From: Tritrichomonas musculus
Taxonomy: Eukaryota; Parabasalia; Tritrichomonadida; Tritrichomonadidae
Assembly (NCBI GenBank): GCA_039105265.1
Contig: JAPFFF010000014.1
Span: 3,472,001-3,536,000 of the forward strand
Length of the DNA stretch: 64,000 nucleotides
Direction of reading: 5' to 3'
Positions 19,001 to 27,858 of the stretch are shown one piece after another (the first letter of the stretch is position 1; each line of letters opens with the position of its first letter). The translations under genes and the position numbers were made by a program. The notes below the pieces were generated by a model that was not told the DNA's origin, ran no database searches, and saw nothing but the letters and a program-made list of their open reading frames with translations.

Positions 19001-21531
19001 GTTATGGTTATGAAATTGATAGCAGTGGAAGACGTACTGGACAATGTAAAGCATGCATGCCACATTGTTCATATTGCGCTGCAGATTCAGGTAGTTGTGC
19101 ACAATGCGAAGAAGGCTATGGAATTGTTCTAAACTCAAAAGGAAAGATAACTGGATGTTCTAAATGCAATGATCATTGTAGTAGTTGTTCAGGTGACTCA
19201 AAAATATGCTTAAAATGCGAAAAAGGATACGGCTTTGTTCTTAATGAAAAAGGTTTTCCTACGAGTGAATGTAGAAAATGTAATGACTACTGTGAAAATT
19301 GTGAATATGATTATACAATGTGTACAAAATGCCATCAAGGTTTTGGTCTCAGTGTGGATAATCCAGGAAAATGTGCTCCTTGTCCTGAAAGATGCGCTTA
19401 TTGCAACAAAAATAACAATTTCTGCTCCGAATGTCAAGTAGAAGATCACAATGAAATGGGAATTGGTTACATTTTCACTGCAGATGGCATCAATTCAGGC
19501 AAATGTTCATCATGTTCTGCTCATTGTGAAGAATGCGATGATGCAACAAACTGCGAAGATTGCATTTATGGTTATGATTTGGTTCCAAGTAGCCCTGGAT
19601 CAAACAAAAAAATTTGTGCAAAGTGTCCTAATAATTGTGATCATTGTTATGGAAATAGTAGCTTTTGTACCGAATGCAGTTATGGTTATTCATTGGCAAA
19701 AGATAGCAATGGTCGATCAACTGGCCAATGCACAAAATGTCCAGATAACTGTATAACTTGTGATGATGATCCAAAGATTTGTGATTATTGTTTTAACGGT
19801 TTTACATTTGGTGTTGAAAACGGAGAAGCTACTAATAATTGTGTTCCTTGCCCAAATAATTGCGATACATGTTACAAGCCAAATACTTGTTCTGATTGTA
19901 AAAACGGATTTTATAAAATTGATGGAAAATGTTCAGCATGTCCAGCACACTGCCTTCGTTGCAGCAATAGAACATATTGTTATCAATGTAATGATGGATA
20001 CGGATTAGAAGAAATTACACCAGGAAGTAACAAATGCGTTGCATGCCCGTCTAATTGTGCAGAATGCAAATATGCTGATTTTTGTGTTTTATGCAATGTT
20101 AGTTATGGCATTGTCATTGAAAATGGTATTGAGACAGGTAAATGTGAAGCATGTACATCGAATTGTGTTTCATGCTTTGATAATATAGATACTTGCCAAT
20201 ATTGTAAGGATGGATACTGTTTTGATAGGTTTCCAAATTCTCCCAACTATTTGAAATGTGTTCCATGCAATAGCGATATAAAATGCGAAGTTGAAGGATG
20301 TTTAAGATGTATAATTGGAACATCAGACCAGTGTGAAGAATGCAATCCTCCTCTTGTTCTAGACATAAATAACAAATGCACAAAGCAAACTGAAATTGTT
20401 GTAAGTCCAACTCCTGTTCCTATTGTTGTAGAACCTGAATATAACAAAGTTGATAAGGATGGAAAATACAGGCCCGACTTTGATTCTAAAGATGACATCA
20501 AAGATGATGAGCAGCTAGTTCTCACCTTGGATTATAAAGAAAATGAAGGCAAAGGAAAAATTATTAAAGAAGTCACAATTGAAAACGCCAAGAATAGAAA
20601 TATCGCTATCAGAATTTCTGATGGTTATGAAAATATGGCATTTAAAGTAGAAGGAAAGAATAAAAACTTCGATATTTATCTATCAAGGAGTTCATCAGAC
20701 ACTCTTACAATTCAAATAGATCAATCTGCTCGACCATCAATTAAAAATGCAGCAGGAACTGTTGAACTTAAGACCGATGAGAATCAGAAAATCACTCTAA
20801 ATCAGGTCCAGCCATCTTCAAATAATTTCGTAATCATTCCAGCTTCACCAGTGAAAATCAATGAAATTAACTTCGGCGAAATCAAAGAATCTTCTTTGAT
20901 TGTCAATTCAGCAGACAGTACAAAAGTTGAAATATCTAAATTAAAGGTTCAAAATGGTGTGAAAGGTAAAATTACAAATGCAACATTAAGTGGAGATGTC
21001 ATCATTGGTCTTTCATCAAGTGTTGAAGTGAATGAATTTGTTGATTTGTCAAAATCATCACTTGACTTTTCTTACAGCAATGAAATTTCGCAAGGACTGC
21101 ACGATAGTGCCCCAATTAATGGAGTTATCAAAGGAATTCCTCAAAGCATTGTCATTAAAGACCGTAAAAACGGACAATATCTTGAGACTGAAAAACTCTT
21201 GCTCGCTGAATCAAAAATTGAATTCAATTGCGAAACCTGGGGTAAAATGATTGATAATAAAGCATCCAATAACAAATTGAACTCTTTTAAGTGTGAAAAT
21301 AAGGACGGAGTCTACTCTCTTTATGCCGTTGAAAAAGTTGATGACGGTAAAGGTAATGGCAAAGATAAATTGTCGCCAGGTGTAATTGCAGCAATTGTCA
21401 TTGTCGTGGTTGTCGTGGTTGGCGCCGTTGTTGGTCTTCTTGTTTACTTCCTTGTCATTAAGAAGAGAAAGCAAATTAACACGTCAGGAGGCGAAGGATC
21501 AGATGAAAACAAAGACGCCAATGAAGTTTAA
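16030..21531 (+). CDS. Giant Cys-rich (CXXC) type I membrane surface protein
   Basis: 1833 residues. A signal peptide (MLIVTLLILSIKAIL) is followed by about 1430 residues of repeating Cys modules of the form CxxCPxNCxxC...CxxCxxGYG, often joined by a (D/E)xxGxxTGKC linker. These resemble furin-like/growth-factor-receptor Cys-rich repeats and the CXXC surface proteins of gut and urogenital protists. From about residue 1460 a Pro/Val spacer leads to a Cys-poor, probably beta-rich stalk (about 1480-1770). One transmembrane helix (about 1786-1810, mostly Val/Ile/Ala) is followed by a 23-residue tail starting KKRKQ. It is probably displayed on the cell surface, all Cys being paired outside. The ligand is unknown. 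ATG at 16030 is supported by the signal peptide, and a TCATTTTTCA sequence 20-30 bp upstream resembles a trichomonad initiator. Confidence 0.9.
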   Translation: MLIVTLLILSIKAILIPHDETDSNCQEFSSENNSTCLKCKEGYGFKNTEGSDEKTCEPCSIEHCKDCYDNYVECKGCLPQYGISQSGSCTDCPSGCKECSSSVDYCTECEPEYGLVDYNTTQKCEPCPTGCNETIENNTKCISAKDGYYIEIVDGKLTGNILECDYNCQKCYGQADNCSLCKPGHGQETKDASYGKCVNCYQYVCKECYDNYRYCTVCGDGYGLRIDDNQNTGDCELCTISNCISCSLNYKTCQECKEGYGIQMRGYGIYACASCADPNCKNCGKDFNQCTICKEKYSLENGQCVKCPDNCKECSEYNSTICDSCDEGYALIEGKCVQCPSNCKKCDNANSCKTCLPGFGFIYENNVRTSKCGPCSDHCADCERNNTYCRICEKGYGKIIDENGQSTGKCGKCQVGCRECGDNSSYCEYCEYYDYGPVIGSNGERTGQCAKCPEFCAYCSKDATRCETCAAGAGKVLDQNKKDTGKCAICPGDCECDDDATRCQCKSGYGNVLDENGHSTGLCARCLGECISCTDNYKVCKSCYGGYGPVLDKSGEKTGICSKCPDGCRSCDDDHTKCDICGRPYDFVILGFEVGTNGELTGGCGKCPLNCEECENTTYCTECKFRFTMVTDKTGESTGRCVACPENCNKCSDPNFCDECDDRYGFVIGEDGKPTGKCTDCPENCRFCTNLTNCDECENGYGLVLGEDGKLTGKCSKCPNDCSQCTYSNVCTRCDSGYGLDEKGDFVKCSKCPDNCYSCSQNVSFCDYCRSNNYDSSKYFGMILNEDGTSTGRCSECGQNCEDCFTNSKVCKTCKAGYGPVIENGKYTSNCAKCDDSCLQCNEDSTKCSECPSGSGLKEVNGKLICAPCPDNCKSCSYASECSVCKSGYYKATDGKCAKCLENCEFCKNGTGCSRCHPGFGIDQENKNILSSKCIKCKASNCISCTDDAAKCEQCESGYGLNELHDQCVKCPDNCISCSYDNKLCSICKDGYGYEIDSSGRRTGQCKACMPHCSYCAADSGSCAQCEEGYGIVLNSKGKITGCSKCNDHCSSCSGDSKICLKCEKGYGFVLNEKGFPTSECRKCNDYCENCEYDYTMCTKCHQGFGLSVDNPGKCAPCPERCAYCNKNNNFCSECQVEDHNEMGIGYIFTADGINSGKCSSCSAHCEECDDATNCEDCIYGYDLVPSSPGSNKKICAKCPNNCDHCYGNSSFCTECSYGYSLAKDSNGRSTGQCTKCPDNCITCDDDPKICDYCFNGFTFGVENGEATNNCVPCPNNCDTCYKPNTCSDCKNGFYKIDGKCSACPAHCLRCSNRTYCYQCNDGYGLEEITPGSNKCVACPSNCAECKYADFCVLCNVSYGIVIENGIETGKCEACTSNCVSCFDNIDTCQYCKDGYCFDRFPNSPNYLKCVPCNSDIKCEVEGCLRCIIGTSDQCEECNPPLVLDINNKCTKQTEIVVSPTPVPIVVEPEYNKVDKDGKYRPDFDSKDDIKDDEQLVLTLDYKENEGKGKIIKEVTIENAKNRNIAIRISDGYENMAFKVEGKNKNFDIYLSRSSSDTLTIQIDQSARPSIKNAAGTVELKTDENQKITLNQVQPSSNNFVIIPASPVKINEINFGEIKESSLIVNSADSTKVEISKLKVQNGVKGKITNATLSGDVIIGLSSSVEVNEFVDLSKSSLDFSYSNEISQGLHDSAPINGVIKGIPQSIVIKDRKNGQYLETEKLLLAESKIEFNCETWGKMIDNKASNNKLNSFKCENKDGVYSLYAVEKVDDGKGNGKDKLSPGVIAAIVIVVVVVVGAVVGLLVYFLVIKKRKQINTSGGEGSDENKDANEV

Positions 21532-21981
21532 ATAATCATTTTTTAAAAAAACTTCAAGTTTAATCATATTATATCTCTTTTTTTTAAATTCTTTTTATTT
21601 ATTGTTATTATTAAAGAGATAGAGAATGTTGATAAACAAAGATCAAAGTTAAAAAAAACAATGACAATGATGAGATATATAAGAAGATAGAAGGCAGCAG
21701 ATCATTCAACAGCAGCACAAAGAAACTCTTCAAAGCATCAGCTTAAATATTTTGACTACATCTTCTTTGTCATTGCCAAGCACAATCATAAGACCAAGTG
21801 ATGCTCATTCTCAATTAAGAGATTTAATTACATATTTCCTCTATTATGCTAATCAAAACAAAAATAATTGCAAATGCGAATATTTGAAAAAAAAAAAAAA
21901 ACTATTTTATAAAACATTGTAAATAAAAGAATGTATCAGCGTAAAGCACAAATATATGTTGTGCATGAAATGTCTTAAATA
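21532..21981. other. Intergenic region between convergent genes
   Basis: Separates the stop of the Cys-rich gene from the stop of the Stealth gene. It contains a fragment related to the 8056 gene (next entry) and a poly-A run near 21888. No gene is apparent. Confidence 0.5.
21661..21870 (+). pseudogene. Fragment of a diverged copy of the 8056-13554 gene
   Basis: 21691-21741 aligns with 13001-13049 inside the unknown 1832-aa gene. Shared blocks are AAGGCAGC, TCATTCAACAGCAGCACA and CTCTTCA.AGCA, with about 85% identity over the first 30 bases and a 2-base gap further on. Weaker similarity in the same order continues for ~60 bp (TTTGAC, CTTC.T.GTC, A.GCAC). A stop codon occurs soon after the best match in the matching frame, so it is not an intact coding piece. 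It looks like a relic of a duplicated paralogue. Because part of the match is repetitive Ser/Asn codons, chance convergence is not excluded. Confidence 0.5.
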
Positions 21982-23346
21982 CTAGCGAATCCTTGGTGCA
22001 GGTCTCTCATAAATCTTTTTAAGCTGATCATATCTCTTTCTTGTCTCGTTCAAAAACCAAAATTCTTTGTCTTCCGATTTAGCCTGATTCTTCAAATTCT
22101 CCTTTTCAAAAATAGACATTTCGCCAGCAACATTTTCGAGAAATCCTCGAATTTTATCTTGATATGCATCGGAATCAGCATTAATGCAAAACAATTTAGG
22201 AACTTTTCTGGCGTAAGGAGCAAGTCTGTAGAAGCCAAATTCTGTATCTGTTACGAAAAAGCGATTAAGTTTTCCGTTTGATTTCACTTTAACTCCTTTA
22301 TTTTTGTATATGCCGTATTGAATCATTAAGTTACTTAATTGAAGATCGTTGGCTCTTCTAAACCTTGATTGAATTGTATCGTCAATATCTTCTGTAAAAG
22401 TATCAATGATCTCATAAATTAGAGACTTTGTCATTGGAAAAGGAATATGTGAATAACAAGCATTCATTGCATTTTTTAATTTAAATTGATTCATAAAAGT
22501 GACAATTGTATTTAATACCATTGCACTAAATTGTTTCCCCCCTTGTTCATCATCAATATATTTCATTTGATACATCTTCAATTCTGATCGAGCATGCTTC
22601 CATTCTTTGTCATCAGAGATGAATTTTGGTTTCCCATCAATAGTATAAAAATCACTCCATTCGACTTTTCTTCCAAAATACATATCATCATTAATGTATA
22701 TAAAATGTTCTGAAAGATTTGGAATGTTGACTAATGAAAATTCAATTGCATTTGAACTAAATGTAGGCAAGCATTTTTCTTGATGTTTTTCATCCTGTTT
22801 TTGTGTTTTTAGCATTTCTTTGTATTTCATGTAACTGCAATAAGGTGGGAAAATATCAGAATGAGGAACAAATTTAATAATATCAATATCTTGGTTGAAC
22901 CAACTTGGTATCTGATTAGCCGTAACTATATATATTTTATTAATCATTGGTAATGCAAATTTTTCAACTGTTCGTAATGAATATCGTAATTCTTCAAAGT
23001 AGTAATATCGGCTAATAAAGCTTTTATTAGAAATTCTTAAATTCAGCTTTTTTCTTTCTTTTGTATATGATTTTATCCAATCTGTATCGCTGCTGTTAAC
23101 CCATGTATAAACCAAATCAATTGGAAATGGTTGACTTTTATCTGTGATTGCATTATTTTTATTTTCATGAGTAAAAGTAGAATTTGAATTAACTTTGTTT
23201 TGGTCTAATATATAATACTGAAAATGAAATAAGTGCTGTGAATAATTAAAATAAAAAAATATAGCATTAAAAATGATAGCGCATGAAAAGATTGAAATAA
23301 AAAAGAAATGGTTTCTTTTAGAAATATGAGTTCTCTGCCGAATCAT
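21982..23346 (-). CDS. Stealth-family sugar-phosphate transferase (GNPTAB/capsule type)
   Basis: 454 residues from the ATG at 23346. The frame extends 13 codons upstream but only to a GTG, so I reject that. Residues 12-34 form a signal-anchor helix, implying a type II Golgi protein with a lumenal catalytic domain. CR1 is IDLVYTWVNSSD (76-87). CR2 spans about 115-226, with YFEELRYSLRTVEKFALP, IYIVTANQIPSWF and FIYINDDMYFG. CR3 is the segment with ACYSHIPFPMTK. CR4 contains KLFCINADSD near residue 380. Stealth proteins transfer sugar-1-phosphates, such as GlcNAc-1-P in mammalian lysosomal targeting or hexose-P in bacterial capsules. The acceptor here is unknown; a phosphoglycan on surface glycoproteins is plausible. 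It is transcribed divergently from the 23433 gene with only 86 bp between start codons. Confidence 0.92.
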   Translation of the reverse strand: MIRQRTHISKRNHFFFISIFSCAIIFNAIFFYFNYSQHLFHFQYYILDQNKVNSNSTFTHENKNNAITDKSQPFPIDLVYTWVNSSDTDWIKSYTKERKKLNLRISNKSFISRYYYFEELRYSLRTVEKFALPMINKIYIVTANQIPSWFNQDIDIIKFVPHSDIFPPYCSYMKYKEMLKTQKQDEKHQEKCLPTFSSNAIEFSLVNIPNLSEHFIYINDDMYFGRKVEWSDFYTIDGKPKFISDDKEWKHARSELKMYQMKYIDDEQGGKQFSAMVLNTIVTFMNQFKLKNAMNACYSHIPFPMTKSLIYEIIDTFTEDIDDTIQSRFRRANDLQLSNLMIQYGIYKNKGVKVKSNGKLNRFFVTDTEFGFYRLAPYARKVPKLFCINADSDAYQDKIRGFLENVAGEMSIFEKENLKNQAKSEDKEFWFLNETRKRYDQLKKIYERPAPRIR

Positions 23347-23426
23347 TGGCTTTGAATGTAGAAATGTTATTTTTAATTCATTCACATTTAAAAAGTTTTT
23401 CTTAAGTACGTTAAGTAATATCTAAA

Positions 23427-23460
23427 TTTTCGATGAGAATGAGTGCGCATTCATCGAAAA
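23427..23460. promoter_or_regulatory. Palindrome spanning the start codon of the 23433 gene
   Basis: TTTTCGATGAGAATG (23427-23441) is matched by CATTCATCGAAAA (23448-23460) as reverse complement with one bulged base and a 6-nt loop. The ATG at 23433 lies in the left arm. It could be a two-fold protein-binding site in the short divergent promoter, or an mRNA hairpin hiding the start codon. The fold is seen; the function is inferred. Confidence 0.5.
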
Positions 23461-25505
23461 ACAAAAAAAAATCATATGATCCGCATTTATCCATCGATTT
23501 AAAATCAATATATAAAACAGATCCAAGTCAAGAAGATGACATAATAAATTATGGCGATTTTCAAATTCAAAAAAACAATGAAATGGATTATGATTATGAT
23601 GCTTCAAATAGATCTGATTCTTATCATAAATCAAAGAGGCCGCATCGTCACTCTCATTCAAGCCATCATCAGCGATTCTCACAATCTTCTAAAGAATCTC
23701 GTTCAAATTATTTTAATTCGGATAATAAAAAATATAATATAAATCATGTTACAAATGATTATGAAAAAGCAAAAGGGTCAACAAATGAGTATAATCAGCA
23801 TACGGAAAATGGAATTAATGGATTTTACATTAGTAATAATGATAATAGTAGTTATAAACATTTAAAATTTTCCTATAAAAATTGTGATTCCGATGATGTT
23901 GATGATGATATGAACATTTCAGTTAATGATGATGGAGATAATATAGATGATTTCGATGATGTTTATCATTTTAATTGTAAGCAATATGTTGAAGAAGAAA
24001 AAAACACAAATATACGAAATTTTTACTCTTCATGCTCATTCAAGCGGAATGAAGATGAAAATAGAAATAAAAAAGGAAAAAAGCATACTAAAAGTTTAAG
24101 TTATCGTAAAAAAGAGCTTATACCAAAGATAATTTTTCAAGATTCTGACCAGATAGATGATAGCTTATATAATTTTATAGAAGAAGAAGATTTTAATGAA
24201 AAAGCAAGAACTAGAAACAGAAGGACAAGTCATCGCCACCACCACAAAAGAAATAAGCAAAAAGAAGTGGCTTTAAAAGACAATGAAAATAATGAAGATT
24301 ATTATTATAATTCTCGACGAAAGCCATTAAACGAGCTTTACCAAAAATACATGAATGTTAATAGCAAAAATGAAGGTTACAACAACGATACTTCCAATAT
24401 CATTCCAAATGATAAAAACGTAAAAGAAAACCTTAATAGCTCTAATTTTGATTTTTCTGAGAAGTCACTTCCTATAACCCTTTTTTGTGGTCAAAAAGTT
24501 TTAACATCAAATAGATCAAGTGACATTACTGCTTCAGTTTCAAATTCTCGTAAAGAAATTTCTGATGCACCAAAATATAGGATATACCACGATAAAGATC
24601 AAAATGCAAAAATCAAATTTGTTGGATCAGAGGAAATTTCATCTGGAAAAGTTGATGATTACATAGATTTTTTGGGACTTGAAAATAATGAAAACAATGA
24701 AATGGATGAAATGAATGAGCCAGAAGCAGTTCAAGATTTTTGTTTTGAAGATATAAATTTAAAAATTTCTGTTAAAGACTCAAATTCAAATGTTAAAGAA
24801 AAAGTGCAAGAATTCAACATTTATTCTTTAAAGAATGATCATGAATTTAACAATCAAAATGAATTGTTTGAGTTTGAAGAAGAAGAAGAAGAAAGCAATC
24901 AAACCAAAATAAACAAAAATAAAGAATCAAGGCATCAACTGACAGAGAAATCTGAAATTAACGATGAATATGAGGCAAAGGTTTTTGTAAATATAAGAAA
25001 TGATGAAGTTAACAATAATAATTCTATTAATTCGTTAGAAAATGTAAGTAATAATATAATGAAAAACAGCAATTTAAATGGGAGAGAGGAAGAATCAGAA
25101 GATAGTGTTGCATCTTTTTGCGATGCTTCAACTTCATTTGATTCTCAAAACCAAATTGAAGATTTGAAAAATCAAAATCAGCAGAATAAAGATGAAACGA
25201 ATGCAATAAGCATTGTTCCAAATGATACCGAAGAAAAGAAGCGATATAAAACGGCAGAGATTAATGTTCGGTTAAAGGATATTCGTGAAGCAGTAGGCAA
25301 TTCAAATATTAAGAATAAATCTCCCAAAAAGGTAAAACGAATAGTTAAAAAAGTTTATAAATCTAATCCTATCATTGTCACAACGCACAGAAGAAGATTA
25401 AATAGGTCTTATTACCGTAAGAAGCTTGTTGATGCATATGTACAAACTGACGATGTAGACAGGCCTGAATTAACTTTGGCAATGTTGAATCCTCATTTTA
25501 TTTAA
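23433..25505 (+). CDS. Low-complexity Asn/Asp/Glu-rich protein of unknown function
   Basis: 690 residues, family not recognised. Most of the protein is charged and Asn/Ser-rich and likely disordered. There is a His/Arg/Ser cluster near residues 67-78, an acidic stretch around 150-180, a His/Lys patch near 265-275 and a Glu run near 487-492. The C-terminal ~70 residues are basic (KKVKRIVKKVYKSN, HRRRLNRSYYRKK) before a short acidic end (YVQTDDVDRPEL). No signal peptide or membrane helix is present. Another ATG lies two codons after the first. The basic tail could bind nucleic acid or tubulin, but nothing specific supports either. It is divergent from the Stealth gene across an 86-bp spacer. 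Confidence 0.75.
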   Translation: MRMSAHSSKNKKKSYDPHLSIDLKSIYKTDPSQEDDIINYGDFQIQKNNEMDYDYDASNRSDSYHKSKRPHRHSHSSHHQRFSQSSKESRSNYFNSDNKKYNINHVTNDYEKAKGSTNEYNQHTENGINGFYISNNDNSSYKHLKFSYKNCDSDDVDDDMNISVNDDGDNIDDFDDVYHFNCKQYVEEEKNTNIRNFYSSCSFKRNEDENRNKKGKKHTKSLSYRKKELIPKIIFQDSDQIDDSLYNFIEEEDFNEKARTRNRRTSHRHHHKRNKQKEVALKDNENNEDYYYNSRRKPLNELYQKYMNVNSKNEGYNNDTSNIIPNDKNVKENLNSSNFDFSEKSLPITLFCGQKVLTSNRSSDITASVSNSRKEISDAPKYRIYHDKDQNAKIKFVGSEEISSGKVDDYIDFLGLENNENNEMDEMNEPEAVQDFCFEDINLKISVKDSNSNVKEKVQEFNIYSLKNDHEFNNQNELFEFEEEEEESNQTKINKNKESRHQLTEKSEINDEYEAKVFVNIRNDEVNNNNSINSLENVSNNIMKNSNLNGREEESEDSVASFCDASTSFDSQNQIEDLKNQNQQNKDETNAISIVPNDTEEKKRYKTAEINVRLKDIREAVGNSNIKNKSPKKVKRIVKKVYKSNPIIVTTHRRRLNRSYYRKKLVDAYVQTDDVDRPELTLAMLNPHFI

Positions 25506-25644
25506 TTTTTTTTATATATATATTGAAATCTAATTGATGCGGAAATAAATAAATAAATAAAAAATGTATTTATCTAGACTTGTAATATTTAAATGTATAT
25601 TAATATCTATTTTATAGGTTGTCGTGGATAGAATAAGTCAAGAA

Positions 25645-27777
25645 AGAAGTGCGAGAGCTGGTTGATTTCATTATTATTAAATTATAAAATAATATATATA
25701 TATATATATATATCCTTCTCTATTATGATAGGATTTTAAATTATATTAGTCAGTAGGAGTAAAAATATTTGTGTTTTAAAATTTTAATAAAATAAAAAAT
25801 AAACCATTCAATTATAAAATTTTATAAATGTTGGAGAGAAATTACATTTTCTCTCTTTTAGAACACAAATAAATATTTATATATATGTAAATTACATTGT
25901 TATTTTTATTTTATTAAAAATAATTCAATAATAAAAAAAAATTAGATTTAATTTTTCCCAAGTTGGGAATCCCAACCAAAAAAAAGCCAAAATATCAAGA
26001 TAAAAAGTGATGAGCTGAACATTGACTGGAATTATTGAGATGATGACTCAAATCGTTATAATCCCAATGATGTGATACAGCTGAAAGAGATTGAAAAGTC
26101 TGATGTACAATAATAGTTCTTTCTTTGGAAAGATAAGATTCAGAATAATACGATTTGAGCCATTTTTGCTATAAAATTATAGACAAAATTTTCGAAAATA
26201 TCTGACCAAATATACAATTTAAATAAATATCTTGAAAACAAATAGGTTAAAATCTCTATAAATTTTAATATCGGCATTATATTTCCTATATATTAATAAA
26301 TACCATTAATAAGCCAAACTATAGGGCCATTTTTTCTAGGAGCTTTCAGAAAATTAAATTGATTTTTTTTTATCAAATTCTGGACAATATCTGAATTTTT
26401 GGATGAAAATACAATTATCCAAAGATATTAATGAATATACTACATCAGGGACAAATTTTACTCATACTATCTCAAGATATCTTGATTTTAATTTTTAGAC
26501 TAAGTTGCTGAAAACAAGTCATTAATCATATTTTTATAATTACCGCTATATATGTATTATCTCATATAATTTTTATTAAATTTTTTTAACTTTGAACCAC
26601 ATTTTTTTATATTTTTTGTTTAAAATTATAAATTGAGGGGAGATAATTACAACGTGTTTTTTTTCTTCAGAATTTTTAACTTACTAAAAAAAGAGCTAAT
26701 TTTTAATTTATTTATATGTAAATCGCTCATAGTTATTGTTTCAAGCATAAAAATATAAAAAAAATGATTTTTTGCATAAAAAATTAATTTGTGAGAACAG
26801 AATGAAAAATTTGATTAATCATTTAAAATTTAAATTCGCAATAGTCGTTATATTTTTTTATAAATATCTTAAAATTAAATAGGTTAAATTTAAAATAAAA
26901 AATATACATATGAATTATAATATGTATTAATATTATAATATTGATTTCAATTAAATTTATAGGGCCAATTTTTCTAGGAATGCTTAGATTTTTAAATTTC
27001 ATTTTTTTTGTTTAATATCAAACAAAACAAAAGATATATAGAGGAATTAAAATCAGTTATCAAATGTGCATAATAAGAGTTGGATAAGCATACATTTTAA
27101 TAAAAGATGGTTGAAATATCTTGATTTTAATAATTTGGCAAAGTTGCATAAAATCGGGAAATGATAGTCTTTTTATATTTATCATAGTATATATTTTAAT
27201 TCACTTTATTTTCATTACGATTTAACAATAAGAAACCATATTTTTTTGCATTTTTTTATGAAAATATGAAATTGAGGGGAATTAATTATAACGTATTTTT
27301 TCTTCAGAATTTTATAAAATAAAAATAAAATTACCCCCGGCGAGCGATTCAGATTAATAAGAAAATATGTATATATACATGTTGATTATAATAAAAATAC
27401 AAATAGTTATCCCTATGAAATTCACCAGAGCTCCCTATATTTTTATATTATATTTATTATTTTTTTAAATACTAATATCTCTATAAATTAAAAAACTATT
27501 TTGTATATTATATTAAAACTATATATATAATTTAATTTATATATAAATAAATAATATTAAAATCAACAATATATCAGAACTAATTAGAAATTTCCAAAAT
27601 ACCATTTTTTCCCACTTACTTCTGCAAACATTAAAACGACCTAATAATTAAATATGATGTATAGCATTAAGTATGCATTATATTATATTAAAAATAGCAT
27701 TGATTTGATTAACAATTTAGTGAAAAAATCCACTTTTTTAAATTAAAAAATACGTTATTTTTAGTTCTCGCACCTCT
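25645..27777. mobile_element. Non-autonomous DNA element, 2.13 kb, 12-bp TIRs, 8-bp TSD GTCAAGAA
   Basis: Terminal inverted repeats AGAAGTGCGAGA (25645-25656) and TCTCGCACCTCT (27766-27777) differ at one base. GTCAAGAA lies immediately outside both ends (25637-25644 and 27778-27785), a clear 8-bp target-site duplication. The inside has no usable open frame. It contains an AT microsatellite (about 25692-25713), a hairpin-like stretch (about 25758-25920) and a diverged ~638-bp tandem duplication. The last ~45 bp, with TACGTTATTTTT 26 bp from the end, closely match the right end of the 62455-63092 element, so the two are related. Confidence 0.85.
26210..27310. repeat. Diverged ~638-bp tandem duplication inside the 2.1-kb element
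   Basis: Several words recur in order at a constant offset of about 638-646 bases. AAATAGGTTAAA is near 26240 and 26878, ATAGGGCCA at 26321 and 26959, ATCTTGATTTTAAT near 26471 and 27117, and TTGAGGGGA...AACGT...TTTTTCTTCAGAATTTT near 26633 and 27272. The two copies have diverged considerably between these anchors. Confidence 0.8.
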
Positions 27778-27858
27778 GTCAAGAATATCAGATTTGAGCC
27801 AAATTTGTCAGACGTTAACTCCCAAATAATTTGACCTAAATTATACTTTTTTTAGAAA

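Larger units (their letters stand above)
25506..27858. other. Intergenic region almost filled by one MITE-like element
   Basis: The region lies between two plus-strand genes. Nearly all of it is the 25645-27777 element. Only ~130 bp on the left and ~81 bp on the right are outside. No gene is visible. Confidence 0.6.

Noticed and set aside
23347-23385. Upstream extension of the Stealth gene
   Set aside because: It starts at GTG; the ATG at 23346 keeps the signal anchor and needs no unusual start. The same reasoning was applied at 39370 (TTG), 42263 (TTG) and 57410 (TTG).
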